Assembly: GCA_002482505.1 (NCBI GenBank) | Contig: DLGD01000014.1 | Coordinates: 15,174 to 79,173, forward strand | Source: Christensenella sp. UBA7703 | GTDB taxonomy: Bacteria > Bacillota > Clostridia > Christensenellales > CAG-138 | DNA: 64,000 nucleotides | Direction of reading: 5' to 3' | Shown here: positions 49,251 through 58,644 of the stretch, piece after piece | How the letters are laid out: the number at the start of each line of letters is the position of its first letter | How positions within the stretch are numbered: the stretch's first letter is position 1 | Translations under genes and position numbers: made by a program | The notes under the pieces: generated by a model | Seen by the model: only the letters and a program-made list of their open reading frames with translations | The model's database searches: none | What the model was told of the DNA's origin: nothing

Positions 49251-50666
49251 ATGAAAAAGACAATCGCGATCATTCTGTCTCTCGTGCTGGCTCTGGCCAC
49301 TTTGGCCGCCTGCGCACCCGCGCCCGCAGCGGTAGAAACCGCAACGGAAGCGCCTGCAACTGAAGCAGCCACCGAAGCCCCTGCCGCTACCGAAGCACCG
49401 GCAGCCGGCGAAAAAGGCGTTATCAACATCTACACGTTTACGGACGAAGTTCCGAAGATGCTGGACAAGTATATTGCCACGCACCCGGATTTCGGCTACA
49501 CCATCAATGCGACCATCATCGCCACCACCGATGGTCTCTACCAGCCGGCTCTCGACCAGGCTCTGGCCGCAGGCGGTAAGGATGCCCCCGACATGTACTG
49601 CGCAGAATCCGCGTTCGTTCTGAAGTACACACAGGGCGACATGAGCAGCTACGCAGCGAAGTATGCCGATCTCGGCATCGATGTTGCGGCAGAGACGAAA
49701 GCAGCTGACATCGCACAGTATACCATCGACATCGGCACCCGTCCGAGCGACAATGCCCTCGTCGGCCTTGGTTATCAGGCAACAGGCGGCGCGTTCATCT
49801 ATCGTCGCTCGCTGGCAATTGCCACCTGGGGAACCGATGATCCCGCCGTCATCAAAGACAAGATCGGACCGGGCTGGGACAAGTTCTATGCAGCGGCAGC
49901 CGAACTCAAAGCCAAGGGCTACGGCATCGTCTCTGGCGATGGCGACATCTGGCACGCAGTTGAAAACAGCTCCCCGACGGGCTGGATCGTCGACGGTAAA
50001 CTGAACATTGACCCCGCTCGTGAATCCTTCCTGGATCTCTCCATGAAGCTCAAAGAAGGCGGCTTCTACAATGACACCCGCGACTGGCAGGATGCCTGGT
50101 TTGCGGATATGCAGGGCATTGGCGCCCAGCCCATCTTCGGCTTCTTCGGCCCCGCTTGGCTGATCAACTACGTCATGGCTGGACATTCCGGCGGTGAAAA
50201 AGTTGGCGAAGGCACCTATGGCGATTGGGCAGTTTGCGAACCGCCGGTCGGCTTCTTCTGGGGCGGCACGTGGGTTCTGGCCAACAAGGATTCCGAGAAG
50301 AAGGAAGCCGTCGGTCAGCTCATCGATTGGATCACCCTCCAGACAGACGAGAACAGCCTCCAGTATATGTGGGCAAACGGCACGCTTAACGGCGAAGGCG
50401 GCACAAAGGACACCGTTGCTTCCGGTACCGTTATGGCGAAGTCCAATGGCGAACTCGCGTTCCTCGGCGGTCAGAACATGTTTGACGTGTTCGTACCCTC
50501 GAACCAGTTTGCAAACGGCAAGAACCTGACCCAGTATGACGAGACCATCAACAACCTCTGGCGTGACCAGGTCCGTCAATACACCGCTGGCAACATCTCC
50601 CGCGACGACGCGATTGCCGCGTTCAAGCAGGCTGTTACCGACACGTTGGGAATCGAAGCCAACTAA
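49251..50666 (+). CDS. Sugar ABC transporter substrate-binding lipoprotein
   Basis: The 471-aa precursor has a lipobox LAAC (Cys21), an Ala/Thr/Glu/Pro linker to about residue 58, and a class I (MalE-like) binding fold starting GVINIYTFTDEVPKMLDKY, with a later WGGTWVLANKDSEKKEAV segment typical of carbohydrate-binding proteins. The substrate is unproved; genes nearby point to cello- or xylo-oligosaccharides. It starts at 49251 after AAGGAGG. A 14-bp hairpin separates it from the permeases. Confidence 0.92.
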   Translation: MKKTIAIILSLVLALATLAACAPAPAAVETATEAPATEAATEAPAATEAPAAGEKGVINIYTFTDEVPKMLDKYIATHPDFGYTINATIIATTDGLYQPALDQALAAGGKDAPDMYCAESAFVLKYTQGDMSSYAAKYADLGIDVAAETKAADIAQYTIDIGTRPSDNALVGLGYQATGGAFIYRRSLAIATWGTDDPAVIKDKIGPGWDKFYAAAAELKAKGYGIVSGDGDIWHAVENSSPTGWIVDGKLNIDPARESFLDLSMKLKEGGFYNDTRDWQDAWFADMQGIGAQPIFGFFGPAWLINYVMAGHSGGEKVGEGTYGDWAVCEPPVGFFWGGTWVLANKDSEKKEAVGQLIDWITLQTDENSLQYMWANGTLNGEGGTKDTVASGTVMAKSNGELAFLGGQNMFDVFVPSNQFANGKNLTQYDETINNLWRDQVRQYTAGNISRDDAIAAFKQAVTDTLGIEAN

Positions 50667-50710
50667 GAAAGGCAACTGTTTTCACCAGACCAAAATTGGT
50701 ATATGATGGA

Positions 50711-50743
50711 TGTGGACGGACGGAGATCTTCCGTCCGTCCACA
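50711..50743 (+). other. Intercistronic 14-bp hairpin
   Basis: TGTGGACGGACGGA, GATCT, TCCGTCCGTCCACA is a perfect stem with no T-run after it. Placed between binding protein and permease genes, it probably protects the upstream mRNA and raises binding-protein yield. Confidence 0.6.
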
Positions 50744-50787
50744 CCCGCATCAACCGCACAAATCTTGCGCCATAGGGGGAAGCGGCT

Positions 50788-51819
50788 ATGCCTCTTTATC
50801 AGGAGAAAAAACCCAAAATCAAAAGCGTCAGCTACGCCAAATACGGCTATCTGTTCAGCTTGCCATTCATCATCATTTTCTTAATCTTTATGCTGTATCC
50901 AACGGTGTTTACCGCCGTGATTGGATTTACGGACTTCAAAGGCGTTGTAGCAACGTCGTTTCATTTCCTAGAGCACCCGTTTGAGAATTTTGCCAGCATT
51001 ATAGCCAACAAAACATTCCGCGCTTCGCTGGTCAATACCATCGTGATCTGGGTTATGAACTTTATCCCCCAGATTGGCCTTGCGCTGCTGCTCACGGCTT
51101 GGTTTACAAACCGCAGCCGGAAAATTCGCGGGCAAGGCGCGTTTAAGGTTCTCTTTTATCTTCCGAACATCATCACCGCGGCTACCGTGGCGATTCTATA
51201 TGCGTCCATCTTTGCATACCCGGTCGGCCCGGTCAACTCGATTCTGCAATCGTGTCAGAATTTCTTTGGGAAGCTTATTGGGCTTGCCGGTCCTGAGCTT
51301 GCGGCAACGATTAAGCCGTTTGACTTTTCCACGAGCCCTTGGGCTGCAAAGATCGTCGTCGCATTCATTCAATTCTGGCAATGGTATGGATATACCACGA
51401 TTATCTTGATTTCCGGCGTTCTGGGCATCAACCCGGAACTCTTCGAAGCGGCGGAGATTGACGGCGCATCCCCACGACAGACATTTTTTCAAATCACACT
51501 GCCCTGCATGCGCACGATCCTGATTTTCACGCTGATTACGAGCCTCATCGGTGGCTTGAATATGTTCGATATTCCGAAGCTGTACATCTGGAACGGCGGT
51601 CCCGCGAACGCGACGATGACCACGAGCGTATTCATCTATGCGCAGGCGTTCTCCGGTTCCTATCTGTATAACAAAGCGGCCGCAGCGAGCATGATCATGT
51701 TTGTGATCATCGCGATTCTCTCCGGCTTTACCTTCTTCTTAATGCGTGATCGTTCGGAAGTGAAAGCCAAACGTGCGATGAAGCGCATGGAGAAACTCAG
51801 CAAGGGGGCAGAAGCATGA
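50788..51819 (+). CDS. Sugar ABC transporter permease (MalF type)
   Basis: The 343-aa protein has a cytoplasmic N-terminus, about six membrane segments and the EAA loop EAAEIDGASPRQTFFQITLPCM. It forms the importer channel with the next gene. GGGGGAAG precedes the ATG. The stop overlaps the next start by ATGA. Confidence 0.92.
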   Translation: MPLYQEKKPKIKSVSYAKYGYLFSLPFIIIFLIFMLYPTVFTAVIGFTDFKGVVATSFHFLEHPFENFASIIANKTFRASLVNTIVIWVMNFIPQIGLALLLTAWFTNRSRKIRGQGAFKVLFYLPNIITAATVAILYASIFAYPVGPVNSILQSCQNFFGKLIGLAGPELAATIKPFDFSTSPWAAKIVVAFIQFWQWYGYTTIILISGVLGINPELFEAAEIDGASPRQTFFQITLPCMRTILIFTLITSLIGGLNMFDIPKLYIWNGGPANATMTTSVFIYAQAFSGSYLYNKAAAASMIMFVIIAILSGFTFFLMRDRSEVKAKRAMKRMEKLSKGAEA

Positions 51820-52649
51820 GAAGCAAAAGAAAAGCAAGCGCAGGCATCTATGTTGTTTGCATCATTCTCGCCGTCCTGAGCATTTTGCCGTTCTGGATCA
51901 TGATTGTGAATGCAACGCGCAGCACGGTTCAGATTCAGAGCCATGCAATTTCGCTGATTCCCTCAACGCATATTCTCGAAAACTTTAAGGTATTGACCGG
52001 CAAAACGTTCAATCCGGTCACAGGGTTCATGAACTCCGTCATCATCGCGACAGGGGCTACAATCTGCTCGATTTATTTCTCCACGTTGACTGCATATTCT
52101 CTGGTTGCGTACGAGTGGAAGATGCGCCAGCCGTTCTTTACGATGATTCTCGCGGTCATGATGATTCCGACACAGGTTGTCAGCATCGGTTTTTATCAGT
52201 TTATGTATCGCGTTGGCATGACGAATAACCTGCTTGCGCTGATCTTACCTGCGATTGCGGCACCGATGACGGTCTTCTTCATGCGGCAATACATGCTGCC
52301 GTCGCTGAACCTCGATATCGTCGCTTCGGCACGCATCGATGGCGCGGGCGAATTTCGAACCTTCAACAGCATCGTGCTGCCGATCATGAAACCCGCGATG
52401 GCAACGCAGGCGATCTTTACCTATGTGACGACGTGGAACGCGCTGTTCCTGCCGATGGTACTCTTGACGAGGAAAGAGAACTATACCATGCCGATCATGG
52501 TCAGCCTCTTAAAAGGTGACATCTACAGAACCGAGTACGGTGCGGTGTATCTGGCGCTGACGCTGTCCGTTCTGCCGCTGTTCGTGGTGTATTTCCTGCT
52601 TTCTAAGTACATTATCGCGGGCGTTGCGCTCGGCTCTGTCAAGGAGTAA
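51816..52649 (+). CDS. Sugar ABC transporter permease (MalG type)
   Basis: The 277-aa partner of the preceding permease has six predicted membrane segments and a MalG-like EAA loop SARIDGAGEFRTFNSIVLPI. No ATPase is encoded in the locus; in Firmicutes a shared MsmK-like ATPase often serves such importers. A terminator follows at 52672. Confidence 0.92.
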   Translation: MRSKRKASAGIYVVCIILAVLSILPFWIMIVNATRSTVQIQSHAISLIPSTHILENFKVLTGKTFNPVTGFMNSVIIATGATICSIYFSTLTAYSLVAYEWKMRQPFFTMILAVMMIPTQVVSIGFYQFMYRVGMTNNLLALILPAIAAPMTVFFMRQYMLPSLNLDIVASARIDGAGEFRTFNSIVLPIMKPAMATQAIFTYVTTWNALFLPMVLLTRKENYTMPIMVSLLKGDIYRTEYGAVYLALTLSVLPLFVVYFLLSKYIIAGVALGSVKE

Positions 52650-52671
52650 AATCAATCCAAGGTACGTTATG

Positions 52672-52707
52672 GGCGCCTGTCCTCTCGTTGGGGCGGGCGC
52701 TTTTTTT
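52672..52707 (+). terminator. Terminator after the importer genes
   Basis: GCGCCTGTCC pairs with GGGCGGGCGC (two wobble pairs), then seven T. It may be partial, since the following gene has its own strong ribosome-binding site and no evident promoter. Confidence 0.75.
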
Positions 52708-52730
52708 CTCAAAGGAGGGTATCAATCGTT

Positions 52731-53384
52731 ATGAAGGAGCGCTTTCGTCTTCTGCGCGCCACGTTTACCCATACATTGTCGCTTCTAGGGGATATTATAA
52801 TTCTCAATCTTCTGTTTCTGGTTTGCTCCATCCCGATTGTGACCATCGGCGCTGCGGCGACCGCCTGCTATGCCGGCCTCTGCCGCACGCTGCAGAAAAA
52901 GGAGACGGGGCTTGTCTATCGTGCGTTCTTTGCGGATTTTCGCGCAGCGTTTCGAAAGGCGACCGCGGGCTGGCTGCTGGAACTGCTTGTGATCTTGATA
53001 CTCTTAGGCGATCTTTGGTTTGCGGTGGAGTATTCTGAGCCGAATAATGTATTTTTCATCGTCTTCGCCGCGATCGTCGGCGCGGGAATCCTGCTTGCAT
53101 CGCTTTGGTTTTATCCGCTCCTGGCGCGGTTTCAAAACACGCTGGGCGGGCAGATCAAGAATTCGTTTCTGCTTGCGTTCGCGCAGTTTCCGCGCACGCT
53201 GCTCGCGCTCGTCATCTGGGTGGTGACACTTGGGCTCCCGCTTGCAATCTATGAGGTGTATACCTATCTCGGGTGGATCTGGCTTGCCGTCGGGATTTCT
53301 CTGCCGATGTACTGGACAATCAAGCTATTCCGCAAGACCTTGCAACTGGATCAGGCGCAGGAAGAAATTTCGATAGAGGATTAA
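52731..53384 (+). CDS. YesL/DUF624 family membrane protein
   Basis: The 217-aa membrane protein starts RATFTHTLSLLGDIIILNLLFLVCSIPIVTIGAA, the characteristic DUF624 (YesL) opening, followed by four more hydrophobic segments and an acidic tail. YesL-like proteins accompany carbohydrate ABC importers in Firmicutes; their role is unknown, possibly transporter assembly. GGAGGG precedes the ATG. Confidence 0.88.
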   Translation: MKERFRLLRATFTHTLSLLGDIIILNLLFLVCSIPIVTIGAAATACYAGLCRTLQKKETGLVYRAFFADFRAAFRKATAGWLLELLVILILLGDLWFAVEYSEPNNVFFIVFAAIVGAGILLASLWFYPLLARFQNTLGGQIKNSFLLAFAQFPRTLLALVIWVVTLGLPLAIYEVYTYLGWIWLAVGISLPMYWTIKLFRKTLQLDQAQEEISIED

Positions 53385-53404
53385 CGCAACGATTGTATCA
53401 CACG

Positions 53405-53437
53405 AAAAAAAGCGGGGCACCGGATTTCCGGCGCCCC
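53405..53437 (-). terminator. Terminator of the lacI-GH94-GH1 operon
   Basis: GGGGCACCGG with ATTT loop and CCGGCGCCCC; on the minus strand followed by GCTTTTTTT. Confidence 0.82.
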
Positions 53438-53458
53438 ATTTGCGCGTGTTCAATTGGA

Positions 53459-54799
53459 TTATAGATTCTCGCCGTTGGATTCCACGACGGAGCGATACCA
53501 GAAGGCGCTATCCTTGGGGTGCCGTTCAAGCGTTTCATAATCGACATAAAACAACCCGAAACGCTCCTCGTAGCCGTTGCTCCACTCGAAATTATCGGTC
53601 AGGCTCCAGTGAAAATAACCGCGAATATCAACACCGGATTCCCCTGCGCGCCTGTATTCCCGCAGGTAGCGTTGCAAGAAGTCGATGCGGTCAAGGTCAT
53701 GCACTTTGCCATCCAGATAGCGCTTGTCATTGCAGCTTAAGCCGTTTTCCGTGATATAGACGGGGAGCGCATAGCGCTCATAGACGAACTTGGTGCAGTA
53801 ATACATCATGGCGGGCGTGATTGGCCAGCGAATCGCCGTGCGTGGATAACCGCGATGGAAGGAGACGTGTTCCGGCCCGGACTCTCCCGCGCGGACGATG
53901 TATGCGTTATAGAAATTCAGCCCGATGAAGTCGATTGGCTGATGGATCAAAGCGAGGTCTTCCGCCGTGATAATGGGCGAATCGAAGAACGGATGCTCCG
54001 GATAGTGACCCAGCAGCGCGGGATCGAGAAACGCGTTCTGCGAGAACAGCGAAAATTCCGGATGCATACCGAAGGAAAACATCGCCGATCTTGCAGCTTC
54101 GATATCCGCTTCATTCTCGTTTTCGGGAATGCAGCCAAGCCCGCAGGAGGCAAGCCCAATCTGCGCGGAAGGGTCTGCTTTTCGTACGGCCTGTACCATC
54201 ATGCCGTGCGCCAACATTGCGTTGTGCCAGCAGGCAAGCAACGGCTCTCCAGTGAGCGCCTTGCCCGGCGCGTGCCAGCCTGCCTCATAACCAAGGCCGA
54301 TGAAACATTGCGGCTCATTGAGCGTGAAATAATGTGAAACGCGCCCGCGAAAATGCTCCGCGACGACGCCCGCAAACTGCGCAAGAAGCGTTGCCGTCTC
54401 GCGGTTTTGCCAGCCGCCTGTTTCCTCCAGCGCCTGCGGTGTGTCCCAGTGAAACAGCGTGACCCAGGGCGTGATGCCGTTTTGCAACAGCAGATCGACC
54501 ACCTTGTCATAATAGGCAAAGCCGTGCTCGTTGAGCGTTCTGCCGTCGGGGTAGATGCGCGCCCAGCTGATGCCAAAGCGGTAATGTTTCACCCCGAGGG
54601 TGAGAAGAGCCGCAAGGTCGTCCTCAAATCGATGATAGCTGTCGCAGGCGATATCGCCCGTGTGCCCTTCAAACGTTTTGCCGGGCGTATGAGAGAACAC
54701 ATCCCAAACCGTCTTGCCGCGGCCGTCTTCGTCAACAGCGCCTTCAATCTGATAGGCGGCGCTTGCCGCACCCCAGAGGAAATCCTTTGGAAATGACAT
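53459..54799 (-). CDS. Beta-glucosidase, glycoside hydrolase family 1
   Basis: The 446-aa enzyme starts FPKDFLWGAASAAYQIEGA, typical of GH1. The acid/base is Glu162 in TLNEPQ and the nucleophile Glu351 in VYITENG; GYFHWSLTDNFEWSNGY near the end completes the sugar-binding pocket. It lacks a signal peptide, so it hydrolyses imported cellobiose or other beta-glucosides to glucose. It follows the phosphorylase gene by 13 nt and is co-transcribed. The two enzymes would compete for cellobiose. Confidence 0.95.
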   Translation of the reverse strand: MSFPKDFLWGAASAAYQIEGAVDEDGRGKTVWDVFSHTPGKTFEGHTGDIACDSYHRFEDDLAALLTLGVKHYRFGISWARIYPDGRTLNEHGFAYYDKVVDLLLQNGITPWVTLFHWDTPQALEETGGWQNRETATLLAQFAGVVAEHFRGRVSHYFTLNEPQCFIGLGYEAGWHAPGKALTGEPLLACWHNAMLAHGMMVQAVRKADPSAQIGLASCGLGCIPENENEADIEAARSAMFSFGMHPEFSLFSQNAFLDPALLGHYPEHPFFDSPIITAEDLALIHQPIDFIGLNFYNAYIVRAGESGPEHVSFHRGYPRTAIRWPITPAMMYYCTKFVYERYALPVYITENGLSCNDKRYLDGKVHDLDRIDFLQRYLREYRRAGESGVDIRGYFHWSLTDNFEWSNGYEERFGLFYVDYETLERHPKDSAFWYRSVVESNGENL

Positions 54800-54812
54800 G
54801 GTCGTACTCCTG

Positions 54813-57248
54813 TTAACCCATGATTACGCTGATGTTGCGTTCCGTTTTGGCGGCGTCGAGGGGGATGACATTCCCTTCGATTGCTTTTCCGTCCACGACG
54901 AGCGAGCGCACACCTTTGCTGACTCCATCCGGCTTTTCCACCGTGATGTGATAGCGCACGCCGCGATAGAGCCGTTCGCAGGTGAAGCCCTTGATCGATG
55001 CGGGCAGGCACGGGTCGATGGCGAGACCTTCCAATGTCGGGCGGATGCCGAGGATGTACTGGCTGACGTTCATGAACGTCCATGCGGCGGTGCCGGTGAG
55101 CCAGCTATTCTTGCCTTCTCCAAAGGTCGGCGCGTCGCAACCCGCGACCATCTGGCAATATACATACGGTTCCGTGCGGCGCGTGTCGCTGATCTCCTCC
55201 ACATAAGCCGGGCAGGTACGCGTGTACACCTCAAACGCGCGGTCGCCGTGACCAAGCACGGTTTCGGCGCAGCTGATCCACGGGTTGTTGTGGCAGAAAA
55301 TGCCCGCGTTTTCCTTATATCCCGGCGGGTAGGAGCTGATTTCGCCTAGTTCGACGTGATAGCGCGTGTAAGCAGGCTGCTGAAGCACGATGCCGTATTT
55401 GGTATCGAGGCGCTCTTTCACGCTCGTGAGTGCGCGCTCGGCGAGGCCTTCGGTAACACCGATACCCGCCATGACGCACATACCCTGCGGCTCGATGAAG
55501 ATTTGTCCCTCGTCACAAAGACTGCTTCCAACTGGGTTGCCCAGCGCGTCGTAGGCTCTGCGGAACCATTCGCCGTCCCAGCCTGCGTTGAGTACGGCTT
55601 CATACATCTCTTTGACTTCCTTGCGCGCATTGGCCGCCTCGTCGTTTCGTCCCAAATGGTCGCACAACATGGCATACTCTTCGCCGTATTTCACGAACAT
55701 GCCCGCGATGAACACGCTCTCAGCAACCGGCCCTTCGTTGGGCCCGAATGTTTGGAAGCTCTCGCCGGGTTCGGTGGAGAAACAGTTGAGGTTGAGGCAG
55801 TCGTTCCAGTCCGCGCGTCCGATCAACGGCAGTGCATGCGGGCCTTTGTGTGTCACGGTATATTGAAAACTTCTGCGCAGGTGCTCCATGAGCGGTTGCG
55901 CCAGTGCTGGGTCATTGTCGAAATCCACCATCTCGTCGAGAATTGAGAAATCACCCGTCTCGCGCAGATAGGCAGCCGTTCCGGCAATCAGCCAGAGCGG
56001 GTCGTCGTTAAAGCCGGTGCCGACATCCGCATTGCCGCGCTTGGTCAGCGGCTGATATTGATGATATGCGCTGCCGTCCGGGAACTGCGTCGCTGCGATA
56101 TCGAGGATGCGCTCTCTTGCCCGTTCCGGAATCAGGTGGACAAAACCTAAGAGATCCTGACACGAATCGCGAAAGCCCATCCCGCGACCCAGGCCGCTTT
56201 CAAAATAGCTCGCGCTGCGGCTCATGTTGAACGTGACCATGCACTGATATTGGTTCCAGATGTTCACCATACGGTCGAGCTTTTCATCGCCCGTCTGCAC
56301 CGTGAAGCGGGAGAGAAGCCCCTCCCAATGTGCAGATAGTTCGGCAAACGCCGCGTCGAACTGCGCGTCGGTGGAGAATTTTGCGAGCAGGTGATCGGCT
56401 GGCGCCTTGTTGATCACGTTCGGCGCGGCGAACTTTTCGGCGACGGGGTTTTCACAATAGCCCAACACAAAGATATAGCGTTTGGTTTCACCGGGCGCGA
56501 GCGTCAAGCGGATGTGATGGCTGCCGATGGGCTGCCAACCATGGGCAATGCTGTTTTTGCTTTCGCCTGCGAACACGGCTTCCGGATCGGAAAAACTCCG
56601 ATAGGCGCCGCAAAAAGCGGTGCGGTCCGTGTCAAACCCGGCTACGTTCGCATTGACCGCGTAGACGGCATAATGGTTGCGCCGTTCGCGGTATTCGCTC
56701 TTGTGATAGATTCGGCTGCCTTCGACCTCCACTTCGCCGATGGAATAGTTGCGCTGGAAGTTGCTCATGTCGTCCATCGCGTTCCAGAGGCAGAATTCAA
56801 TCGCGGAGAATAAGTCAATTTGCTTTTCCGCGTTCGACTCGTTGGTCAGCGAAACGCGTGTGAGTTCACAGTTTTCGTCCACGGGGACAAATGTCTCCTG
56901 CGTGGCGAAAAGGCCGTCCTTGGCGCTCTCCAGGATGGTATAGCCAAGCCCATGACGGCATCGGTAGCGGTCCAGCTCCGCGCGAACAGGCTGCCAACCG
57001 ATGTTCCAAACGGAACCGTGATCGCGGATATAGAAATAATGCCCGTTGGTATCGAGCGGGTTTTCGTTGTAACGATAGCGCGTCAAACGCAGCAGTTTTG
57101 CATCTTTATAGAAACAATAGCCGCCTGCTGTGTTGGAAATGAGCCGAAAAAAATCCCGCGAACCAAGGTAGTTGATCCACGGGAGTGGTGTCTTTGGCGT
57201 TGCAATCACATATTCCCGGGCGGTGTCGTTGAATACCCCGTACTTCAT
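54813..57248 (-). CDS. Cellobiose phosphorylase, glycoside hydrolase family 94
   Basis: The enzyme splits cellobiose with phosphate to glucose 1-phosphate and glucose, saving ATP. The 811-aa length is that of cellobiose rather than cellodextrin phosphorylases. Motifs include MKYGVFNDTAREYVIATPKTPLPWINYLG at the N-terminus (in part), ESGLGRGMGFRDSCQDLLGF, and the catalytic Asp in IGRADWNDCLNLN. The start at 57248 follows GGAGGC; upstream in-frame codons are not supported. No export signal. A hairpin lies between lacI and this gene. Confidence 0.93.
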   Translation of the reverse strand: MKYGVFNDTAREYVIATPKTPLPWINYLGSRDFFRLISNTAGGYCFYKDAKLLRLTRYRYNENPLDTNGHYFYIRDHGSVWNIGWQPVRAELDRYRCRHGLGYTILESAKDGLFATQETFVPVDENCELTRVSLTNESNAEKQIDLFSAIEFCLWNAMDDMSNFQRNYSIGEVEVEGSRIYHKSEYRERRNHYAVYAVNANVAGFDTDRTAFCGAYRSFSDPEAVFAGESKNSIAHGWQPIGSHHIRLTLAPGETKRYIFVLGYCENPVAEKFAAPNVINKAPADHLLAKFSTDAQFDAAFAELSAHWEGLLSRFTVQTGDEKLDRMVNIWNQYQCMVTFNMSRSASYFESGLGRGMGFRDSCQDLLGFVHLIPERARERILDIAATQFPDGSAYHQYQPLTKRGNADVGTGFNDDPLWLIAGTAAYLRETGDFSILDEMVDFDNDPALAQPLMEHLRRSFQYTVTHKGPHALPLIGRADWNDCLNLNCFSTEPGESFQTFGPNEGPVAESVFIAGMFVKYGEEYAMLCDHLGRNDEAANARKEVKEMYEAVLNAGWDGEWFRRAYDALGNPVGSSLCDEGQIFIEPQGMCVMAGIGVTEGLAERALTSVKERLDTKYGIVLQQPAYTRYHVELGEISSYPPGYKENAGIFCHNNPWISCAETVLGHGDRAFEVYTRTCPAYVEEISDTRRTEPYVYCQMVAGCDAPTFGEGKNSWLTGTAAWTFMNVSQYILGIRPTLEGLAIDPCLPASIKGFTCERLYRGVRYHITVEKPDGVSKGVRSLVVDGKAIEGNVIPLDAAKTERNISVIMG

Positions 57249-57299
57249 CCAAGAGCCTCCGTATTGTATTTTTGAAACCGTATCTGCCTTTTTCATCAT

Positions 57300-57330
57300 T
57301 GTGCGGCAGGGACGATATCCCCGCCGCACA
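57300..57330 (-). other. Intercistronic hairpin between lacI and GH94
   Basis: TGTGCGGC and GCCGCACA pair around an inner GGGA/TCCC. No T-run follows on the minus strand; it may set the lacI to phosphorylase expression ratio. Confidence 0.45.
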
Positions 57331-57347
57331 GAGAGCATTTGGTTGGA

Positions 57348-58409
57348 TCAATCCCGCGCTTTGCGGCAGGAGACGCTCTTGCGCTCCTTGAGCTGCAAGG
57401 AGAGAGCGACCTTCATGAGCCCCGATTCCTGACTGGTCTGTATCGTGTCGCCCGCTTCGATGCGCGCATGCAGCAGGTCGACGGAGATTCTGCCGAGGCG
57501 CTCCTTAAATGCGTGCATGGTCGTGATCGGCGGGTCGATCATTTCGCAAATCTGCACGTCGTCAAACCCCATGACGGAGACATCCTCCGGCACGCGGTAT
57601 CCGCTCTCTTTCAACACGCGGATAAACGCCGCGGCAAGCATGTCGTTTTCGCAGAAGAATGCTTCCGCGGGAACATTGCCCGCGCGAAGCCATGCAAAGA
57701 TATCCTCCCGCGCCTTATCGGGTGAAATGTCTACATCGATCACCTGCAGCGCAGAGAGCCCTTCGTCCTTGTGCTCCGTCATGGACAGATGGATGCCCAG
57801 TTCGCGATCGTCAAAATTGACGATGCGCTGTTTGGAACGAAGGTACCCGATCTTCTTGTGCCCGCAGTTGATGAGGTGCGAGACGGCGGACTTCACGCCA
57901 TAGGTATTGTCGTTTCCGACACAGTCCACGTAGGCGGAGAACAGGAAGTTGTCGATGATGACGAGCGGCACATTGCCGAGCGTATAAAACTGCAGGAATG
58001 CATCTCGCTGCGGAAGCGTAATGTCGGTTCCGAGCATGACCACGCCGCACGTATCCGAAAGGATACGCTTGATCTGGTCATCCCAGGGCTGATCCGCATA
58101 AAAATAATGCACCAGTATGCGGTAGCCCCTTTCCTTTGCCGCGGCTTCCGCGCCGCGCATAACAAAGGTGGAAAACGTTGTCTGCTCCGCAACGCCGACG
58201 CCGACGTAGATCACGAAGCTGACGATGTTCTTTGCCTGCCGTTCACTCTGGCGCGATTTCGGGGTAACATAACCAAGCTTCGTTGCCGCGGCGAGCACCT
58301 TGGTGCGCGTCTCGGAACTAACGCCGGGTTTTCCGTTAAGTGCCATTGAAACAGCGGCAGTAGAGATGCCAAGCATGTTGGCGAGGTCACGAGCGGTAAT
58401 GTCTGCCAT
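57348..58409 (-). CDS. LacI family transcriptional regulator
   Basis: The 353-aa regulator has an N-terminal HTH with hinge (ITARDLANMLGISTAAVSMALNGKPGVSSETRTKV) and a periplasmic-binding-like effector domain with VMGFDDVQICEMIDPPITTMHAF. It is likely the local repressor of the beta-glucan/xylose genes and of itself. TTAA-type palindromes occur in its own promoter, the xylA leader and the importer promoter. AAGGAAC precedes the ATG at 58409. Confidence 0.93.
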   Translation of the reverse strand: MADITARDLANMLGISTAAVSMALNGKPGVSSETRTKVLAAATKLGYVTPKSRQSERQAKNIVSFVIYVGVGVAEQTTFSTFVMRGAEAAAKERGYRILVHYFYADQPWDDQIKRILSDTCGVVMLGTDITLPQRDAFLQFYTLGNVPLVIIDNFLFSAYVDCVGNDNTYGVKSAVSHLINCGHKKIGYLRSKQRIVNFDDRELGIHLSMTEHKDEGLSALQVIDVDISPDKAREDIFAWLRAGNVPAEAFFCENDMLAAAFIRVLKESGYRVPEDVSVMGFDDVQICEMIDPPITTMHAFKERLGRISVDLLHARIEAGDTIQTSQESGLMKVALSLQLKERKSVSCRKARD

Positions 58410-58428
58410 GATGTGTTCCTTATTTTGT

Positions 58429-58471
58429 ACTAAATTAATCATATTATACAAGTTTTAAGTTAAGAAGTAAA
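58429..58471 (-). promoter_or_regulatory. lacI promoter with TTAA operators
   Basis: TTTACT (58471-58466), 17-nt spacer, TATAAT (58448-58443). TTAAGTTAAG (58455-58464) sits in the spacer and CTAAATTAATC (58430-58440) downstream of the -10, giving an autoregulation layout. Confidence 0.6.
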
Positions 58472-58520
58472 GTTATTTATGAAGGATTCGCTTTTTCCCT
58501 GCTTCCATACGGATTGTATC

Positions 58521-58607
58521 TTGACAAAAGGCCAGAATCTAGTATTATAGAATTAAGCTAAATTAATCGCTGTTATAAACTTAGTTAAGAATAAAAATTT
58601 AGTTAAT
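58521..58607 (+). promoter_or_regulatory. xylA promoter and operator cluster
   Basis: TTGACA (58521-58526), 16-nt spacer, TATTAT (58543-58548). Three candidate operators lie just downstream: CTAAATTAATC (58558-58568, identical to the lacI site), CTTAGTTAAG (58580-58589) and TTTAGTTAAT (58598-58607). They would block elongation or initiation when occupied. Confidence 0.6.
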
Positions 58608-58644
58608 GTATCATAATCAACGTGGACGAAAGGAACAAAACACG

